Source: Paludibacteraceae bacterium (lineage in GTDB: Bacteria; Bacteroidota; Bacteroidia; Bacteroidales; Paludibacteraceae). Taken from it: a stretch of 36,395 nucleotides of DNA. The DNA is taken from positions 1-36,395 of the forward strand of contig JAEELX010000085.1 of NCBI GenBank assembly GCA_016282955.1. Direction: 5' to 3'. Positions 31,728-36,395 of this stretch are shown piece by piece. Under the pieces are notes generated by a model, which did no database searches, was not told where the DNA came from, and worked only from the letters and a program-made list of their open reading frames with translations. Position 1 is the first letter of the stretch, and each line of letters begins with the position of its first letter. A program made the position numbers and the translations under genes.

Positions 31728-33338
31728 ATGAGTGGTGCTACGAATTGTCCGGAAACGCCAAGACAGAAGATGATTGGTATGATGTACTTGGTGCTAACAG
31801 CGATGTTGGCGTTGAACGTAAGTACAGATGTCCTAAACGGTTTTACTTTGGTAGATCGTAGTTTGCATTCTTCTATTGATGGTACGATGTCGAGAAATGC
31901 AAAATTGTATAGCTATTTCAAAGCGGCACGTGACGAAAATCCCGAAAAAGCCGATCAGTGGTATCAAGAGTGCTTGAGATTGCGTGAAAATGCAGATAGT
32001 TTGTATTGGTATATACAACATTTTAAAGAAGCAATCGTTGCTCTTGCTGACGGTCAAGAAGCCGTAGATTTGCGTCGTGCAAGTCAAGATCCTGAAATTA
32101 TGAGTGTCGCTCCAGACGGGAGTGAATATGCCGATATTACGCGACAAATTGTCGGTAATTCAAACTTGGACGTAACAGCACAATATGCTATTGTGGAAGG
32201 TAATGGTAAGATCTTGAGAGAAGAGATGAAACGTTATCGTGAGTATATCATTCATTTAGTAGATCCGAACGGAGAAGGAATGATGGCAGACCAATTTAGA
32301 CGAATGTTTGCGACTGAAAAGGGTTGGAATAGCCACGATCAGGATTCTTGCGATTGGGAAATTGCGATGTTTGAAGGTATGCCTGTGGGAGCCTCTAACG
32401 TTTTGTTGACGAAAATTCAAGCCGATATTCGTAACTCGGAGAGCCAAATGATTGGGTTCTTAATGCAAAAGATTGACGCAGGTGACTTGCGTGTGAACAA
32501 AATGAATGCTTACGTTATTCCAAAATCGGAATATGTGATTCGTGGTGCAAAGTATAGTGCACGAATCGTTTTGGCAGCTATAGACTCCACACAAACGCCC
32601 GATTTTTACGTCAATGGAGCAAAATGCAAAAATGGTGTATACGAGTTGATAACAACAGGAACAGGTGTCCAAACATATAAAGGTAGAATCGAGTACAAAG
32701 GTCCTAATGGAAATAAAGTTTCGTTGCCTTTCGAAAGTAGTTATACTGTGGGCGAACCTATGGCTACCATTTCCAATACCGACTTGAATATTCTGTATCG
32801 TAGCTTTGATAACAATCTATCAATATCTGTGCCCGGTATGAGTGTGGATAAATTAGATGTTGAAGTTACGGGGGCTACCCTTAGAAATCAAGGTAAAGGT
32901 AAATGGATTGTTAAACCAGCTGAAACGTCTAAGGAAGTGACGGTAAAAGTATATGCTAAGGTAGAAGGTACGAACCAGTTGATGGGTTCTCAAAAATACC
33001 GTGTGAAAGCCTTGCCGAAGCCGAGTGTTTACTTCCAAGTGGGCGATGTAGGTTACCAAGATTATATCTCTCGTAACGCCTTGCTTAATAAAAATGGTTA
33101 CTTGCTGACAAGTTATGGTCCCGATGGTCTGTTGGATTTGCCTTGGACGGTTGTGTCGTTCAAAGTAAACATCAACGGTAGTTTGTCGGAAGTTAAGGGC
33201 AATAAGTTTGGTTCAAACGAAATTGCTAAAATAGAGAAATTGAAAAAAGGTGCCATGGTGGGTCTGGTGGATATTAGTGCCAAAGGTCCCGATGGTAAAA
33301 TCACAAAATTGTCTAACATATTGTTGACAATGAATTAA
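31728..33338 (+). CDS. porM: T9SS motor shaft protein PorM/GldM
   Basis: 536 residues. One N-terminal transmembrane helix (about 13-33: MIGMMYLVLTAMLALNVSTD) after the hallmark CPETPRQ. A long periplasmic part follows with four successive domains; the end is Ig-like (VGEPMATISNTDLNILYRSFDN, PSVYFQVGDVGY, GAMVGLVDISAKGPDG). The single helix pairs with the PorL helices and the periplasmic part reaches the PorKN ring. The length is typical. It is 12 bp upstream of porN. Confidence 0.96.
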   Translation: MSGATNCPETPRQKMIGMMYLVLTAMLALNVSTDVLNGFTLVDRSLHSSIDGTMSRNAKLYSYFKAARDENPEKADQWYQECLRLRENADSLYWYIQHFKEAIVALADGQEAVDLRRASQDPEIMSVAPDGSEYADITRQIVGNSNLDVTAQYAIVEGNGKILREEMKRYREYIIHLVDPNGEGMMADQFRRMFATEKGWNSHDQDSCDWEIAMFEGMPVGASNVLLTKIQADIRNSESQMIGFLMQKIDAGDLRVNKMNAYVIPKSEYVIRGAKYSARIVLAAIDSTQTPDFYVNGAKCKNGVYELITTGTGVQTYKGRIEYKGPNGNKVSLPFESSYTVGEPMATISNTDLNILYRSFDNNLSISVPGMSVDKLDVEVTGATLRNQGKGKWIVKPAETSKEVTVKVYAKVEGTNQLMGSQKYRVKALPKPSVYFQVGDVGYQDYISRNALLNKNGYLLTSYGPDGLLDLPWTVVSFKVNINGSLSEVKGNKFGSNEIAKIEKLKKGAMVGLVDISAKGPDGKITKLSNILLTMN

Positions 33339-33350
33339 AATTTGAAAACT

Positions 33351-34298
33351 ATGAAAAGATTTTTTCTTCTTACATTTTTTGCGATGATGGCCTATGGCTT
33401 TTGTTTTTCGCAGGAGGAAAGTTTAGATTACTTTGACCAATTTGGTGCTATTGCTTTGGAAACTTCAGAGTTGACTGAAGCAAAAGAGGATTTAGTAACC
33501 GTTTTTCACCGTCGTGACGATATAGTGTGGTCAAAGGTGATTTATCGCATCATTGATATGCGTTATAAACAGAATTTCCCTTTGTATTATCCTATACAAA
33601 GTGATGATCCTGTACATCGTAGCTTGTTTAAGGTGATTGTTGATGCAATTATAGATGGTGGAATGCCTATTTATGAGAAATTGGCTGATAATCCACGTCC
33701 CAATTTTGCAACTCCTTTGGAAAAGAAAAGTATTCCTTCCTTATTTTTGATTGATGACCCTACGGTTGATTATTCTAATGACGAGAACCATTATAACATT
33801 GAGACTTCAGATGCTATGCTCGTTCATTATAATAAGAAGAAAAATAAGTTGGCTTTCAATTTCTATCCGTATGAAGGGTTTGTGAGAAATCAACTGAAGT
33901 ATTTGGTACAAGAAGTGATCTTTTTTGACAAACATTTTTCTCGTTTGTTCTCAAAAATTATTGCTATTGCACCTATGAATTCAGAGAAAATCACATCGCG
34001 TGAGCCAGGACAAGAATCGCAAGCATTGATGCAATCGGTACTCTTTTGGTGTTCATTCGATAAATTGCGTCCGTTCTTGGCACAACAATATATTTTGAAC
34101 TCTAATAACGATACAAAACGTGTTACTTTTGAGGAATTTTTTGCCAAAAGGTTGTTTTCTTCGTACATTTTGGGAGAAGATAACATTGACAACAAAATGA
34201 TAATTGATAAGACAACAAACGTGCAAGAAATACAAAAAGAACAAGCACGTATTCAAAATGAGTTATTGACTTTTGAACAAGATTTGTGGGAGTACTAA
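33351..34298 (+). CDS. porN: T9SS ring protein PorN/GldN
   Basis: 315 residues from the ATG at 33351 (a TTG at 33342 is rejected). A signal peptide ends near CFSQ (residue 21). Characteristic parts are VFHRRDDIVWSKVIYRIIDM, FPLYYPIQ, SLFKVIVDAIIDGGMPIYE and YEGFVRNQLKYLVQEVIFFDKH. PorN binds PorK in the periplasmic ring. The end is charged (EQARIQNELLTFEQDLWEY). It is followed 21 bp later by ftsX, so the T9SS and ftsX-truB genes may share a transcript. Confidence 0.95.
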   Translation: MKRFFLLTFFAMMAYGFCFSQEESLDYFDQFGAIALETSELTEAKEDLVTVFHRRDDIVWSKVIYRIIDMRYKQNFPLYYPIQSDDPVHRSLFKVIVDAIIDGGMPIYEKLADNPRPNFATPLEKKSIPSLFLIDDPTVDYSNDENHYNIETSDAMLVHYNKKKNKLAFNFYPYEGFVRNQLKYLVQEVIFFDKHFSRLFSKIIAIAPMNSEKITSREPGQESQALMQSVLFWCSFDKLRPFLAQQYILNSNNDTKRVTFEEFFAKRLFSSYILGEDNIDNKMIIDKTTNVQEIQKEQARIQNELLTFEQDLWEY

Positions 34299-34319
34299 AC
34301 GGTCGTGCTTTTTCCTTTT

Positions 34320-35186
34320 ATGAAAAAGAAACGTATATCATTTAATAGTGCTGTTTATACTACGACCATAAGTTTGATGCTCGTTTTATTGATGATTGGG
34401 TTAGAAACGGTAATAATCGTCTCTTCCCAATCTATCATTAAGGGCATTAAAGAGGAACTTTGTTTTTCGGTTGTATTACGAGACGATATTGATTCAACGC
34501 AATTAACACGTCTGGAGCGAACGCTGTCCTTATCGGATTATTGCAAGGAACTACGCTATATTTCCAAAGAAGAGGCTTTGCAGGAGCATATTAAGAGTTT
34601 AGGGGCAGATCCCACAAAGTATATCGGCTATAATCCGCTGTATGCTTCGTTTGAAGTGCGTTTGAATGCCGATTATGCCAACTCGCAAAGTCTGCAGCAA
34701 GTGGAAGAAAAAATTAAGACATTCCCGTCTATAGAAGAAATAGTATACCCTTCTGAAACCATCGAATTGCTTAATGAAAACATCCATAATTTGTCGCTAA
34801 TCCTTTTGGTTATCAGTGCCGTCTTGCTGGTGATTGCGTGGGTGCTGATTAGCAATACGGTGCGGTTGCATATTTATTCCAAACGATTTTTGATTAAAAC
34901 AATGCAATTAGTGGGTGCTACGTCATACGTGATAAAGAAACCATTTATTCGGCGTTCAATTCTGATGGGAATTGTGGCTACCATATTGGCTTTGGGCTTA
35001 CTTTATGGATTGATTTATTATGTAAATCAACAATTTGATGTGCTGTTAATCACTTTTTCAAAGCGTAATATCGCGATTATTGTTTCGGTAGTCCTTTTGT
35101 CGGGAATTTTGATTACTATGTTGGCTTCTACAATCCAAGTAGGGCGTTTTATAAGAATGGATAAAAATACGATTTATGAAATATAA
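34320..35186 (+). CDS. ftsX: Cell-division ABC permease FtsX
   Basis: 288 residues from the ATG at 34320. A GTG at 34305 is less likely. One N-terminal transmembrane helix (about 15-37: TTISLMLVLLMIGLETVIIV), an extracytoplasmic domain (about 38-160) and three C-terminal helices (about 165-285). With FtsE, the ATPase, it regulates peptidoglycan hydrolases at division; no ftsE is in this window. SYCKELRYISKEEALQEH fits the FtsX extracellular domain. The 3' end overlaps the DUF3098 gene by 11 bp. Confidence 0.92.
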   Translation: MKKKRISFNSAVYTTTISLMLVLLMIGLETVIIVSSQSIIKGIKEELCFSVVLRDDIDSTQLTRLERTLSLSDYCKELRYISKEEALQEHIKSLGADPTKYIGYNPLYASFEVRLNADYANSQSLQQVEEKIKTFPSIEEIVYPSETIELLNENIHNLSLILLVISAVLLVIAWVLISNTVRLHIYSKRFLIKTMQLVGATSYVIKKPFIRRSILMGIVATILALGLLYGLIYYVNQQFDVLLITFSKRNIAIIVSVVLLSGILITMLASTIQVGRFIRMDKNTIYEI

Positions 35187-35400
35187 TCTTTCAAAAATAA
35201 ATTATCTTTTGATACTTTGTTCGGTAGTGATTATCGTGGTTGGTTGCTTTTTGATGGTTGGAGAACCCAGTGGGGCAACGGAATATAATCCTGACATTTT
35301 CTCAACGCGTCGCATCGTGGTGGCACCCTTGGTGTGTTTGTTCGGGTTTGTCAGTATGATTTTTGCCATTTTGTATCAACCCAAGAATAAGGAAAAATAA
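35176..35400 (+). CDS. DUF3098 family membrane protein
   Basis: 74 residues with two transmembrane segments (about 8-28 and 48-67: VVAPLVCLFGFVSMIFAIL) and a short loop (GEPSGATEYNPDIFSTRR). The role is unknown. It starts inside the end of ftsX and precedes uppP by 5 bp. Its constant place between ftsX and uppP in Bacteroidota suggests a part in wall or division metabolism; that is inference. Confidence 0.88.
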   Translation: MKYNLSKINYLLILCSVVIIVVGCFLMVGEPSGATEYNPDIFSTRRIVVAPLVCLFGFVSMIFAILYQPKNKEK

Positions 35401-35405
35401 AGATA

Positions 35406-36212
35406 ATGAGTTGGGTAGAAGCACTTTTACTCGGTATAATTCAAGGACTTACGGAGTTTCTTCCTGTTTCAAGTTCGGGGCATTTGGAGATTATGCATCA
35501 TTTGTTTGGAACGGCGAGTGAAGGCAATCTCTTTTTTGCTATCGTGGTACATTGTGCTACTGTTTTATCAACTCTGACGGTTTTTCGCAAGGAATTAGCG
35601 GAAATTTTTAAGGGCACGTTTTCGACGGTCAGTTGGAACGACCAAAAAGAGTATTGTGCTAAAATTTTGCTTTCGTTGGTGCCGATTATGGTAGTGGGAT
35701 TGTTTTTCAAAGACGAGGTGGAAGGCCTGTTCGGGAGCAGTCTGTTGTTGGTTGGAATCGGTTTGCTCATCACGGCAACGTTGCTTTTTGTGAGCGAACG
35801 AATAAACAAAAGACGCAACGGGGCAGGGCATACAATCACATACGGCGATTCGTTTATCGTGGGACTTGCTCAGACGGTTGCTATATTGCCTGGTTTGAGC
35901 CGCAGTGGAACGACGATTGCAACTGGGTTATTGTGTGGTGTAAAAAAGGAAGAAATCGCACAATTTTCGTTTTTGATGGTGATTATTCCCGTATTGGGCG
36001 AGGCTTTTTTGGATTTGGTGGATATACTGCGTGGTACACTTGAGGTTGCTTTTGAGTGGGGCGTGCTGTTAGTGGGCTTCATTTCGGCATATATCGTGGG
36101 TTGTTTGGCTTGTAAGTTTATGATTCGGGTCGTTAGTAAGCAAAAATTGACGTATTTTGCACTGTATTGTTGTACGGTAGGTTTAACGATTGTTATTTTG
36201 ACGTTGGTGTGA
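35406..36212 (+). CDS. uppP: Undecaprenyl-diphosphatase UppP (BacA)
   Basis: 268 residues, typical, with about eight hydrophobic segments. It recycles undecaprenyl pyrophosphate to the monophosphate carrier for peptidoglycan and glycan synthesis. Hallmark motifs: GIIQGLTEFLPVSSSGHLEI (10-29; Glu17 and the SSSGH Ser cluster) and LPGLSRSGTTIATGLLCGV in the second half. Its last base overlaps the truB start (TGATG). Confidence 0.95.
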   Translation: MSWVEALLLGIIQGLTEFLPVSSSGHLEIMHHLFGTASEGNLFFAIVVHCATVLSTLTVFRKELAEIFKGTFSTVSWNDQKEYCAKILLSLVPIMVVGLFFKDEVEGLFGSSLLLVGIGLLITATLLFVSERINKRRNGAGHTITYGDSFIVGLAQTVAILPGLSRSGTTIATGLLCGVKKEEIAQFSFLMVIIPVLGEAFLDLVDILRGTLEVAFEWGVLLVGFISAYIVGCLACKFMIRVVSKQKLTYFALYCCTVGLTIVILTLV

Positions 36213-36395
36213 TGGATTTTTTGGAAGGCGAAATACTGGCTTTTGATAAGCCCTACGGCTGGACGAGTTTTGACCTCATTGCCAAGATTCGCAACACGAT
36301 TTGTCATACCTTGGGCATCAAACGCCTAAAAGTGGGACATGCAGGTACCTTAGACCCTTTGGCAACGGGCGTGATGCTTGTTTGCACCGGCAGAA
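36212..36395 (+). CDS. truB: tRNA pseudouridine(55) synthase TruB, partial
   Basis: Only the first 61 residues are inside the window; the gene runs off the end. Motifs LAFDKPYGWTSFD (9-21) and KVGHAGTLDPLATGV with the catalytic Asp48 are clear. TruB makes pseudouridine at U55 in the T-loop of tRNAs. The start overlaps the uppP stop by one base, so it belongs to the same operon. Confidence 0.93.
   Translation, partial: MDFLEGEILAFDKPYGWTSFDLIAKIRNTICHTLGIKRLKVGHAGTLDPLATGVMLVCTGR

Overview
The window is a chromosomal segment from a low-to-moderate-GC member of the Bacteroidota, most likely order Bacteroidales. The evidence is a complete type IX secretion (T9SS) core operon (porP, porK, porL, porM, porN), the order ftsX, DUF3098, uppP, truB after it, a parA, parB, DUF5683, lytic transglycosylase run, promoters of the Bacteroidota form TTTG-N19/20-TAnnTTTG, and a lack of strong Shine-Dalgarno sites. 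Genus cannot be told from the sequence. No tRNA, rRNA, CRISPR array, transposase or integrase was seen.

Layout. (1) 18-11401, all minus strand: an accessory cell-envelope block. In transcription order it holds three small secreted proteins with an LPP20-like look, a fourth such domain fused to a DUF5683-like membrane part, a small carboxypeptidase-regulatory-like lipoprotein, two large paralogous multidomain lipoproteins, two paralogous secreted transglutaminase-like proteins with 11-residue N-terminal repeats, a membrane-anchored small protein, and a PorE-like T9SS lipoprotein that stops early at an in-frame TAG. (2) 11402-11999: a non-coding leader with a rod-like inverted repeat of about 217 nt. 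(3) 12000-14863: a shortened RelA/SpoT-type synthetase facing away from a conserved single-pass protein and rsmD. (4) 14857-27835, all minus strand: a tight housekeeping directon pheS, DPP-IV-like peptidase, MFS transporter, parA, parB, DUF5683, mltD-like, merR-like, truA, DUF2851, then a 0.5 kb insertion, then a MIP18 protein, lpxH and mazG. (5) 28081-36395, all plus strand: DUF2795, the T9SS core, ftsX, DUF3098, uppP and a partial truB.

How the parts fit. Region 5 encodes the trans-envelope T9SS: PorL and PorM form the energised inner-membrane motor, PorK and PorN form the periplasmic ring, and PorP is the outer-membrane partner. PorE at the far end of the window would tie PorP to peptidoglycan if its OmpA domain is still made. 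Region 4 links chromosome partition, envelope turnover, translation and lipid A synthesis genes by 1-7 bp overlaps and gaps. Region 1 looks like an uncharacterised surface or periplasmic assembly whose proteins are nearly all exported.

The most notable items are the structured leader at 11440-11656, the 45-bp direct repeats bracketing an insertion at the 3' end of the DUF2851 gene (differences only at third codon positions), the RSH protein lacking the HD hydrolase and ACT domains, the three 33-bp-spaced palindromes at 3881-3965, and the early TAG in porE.
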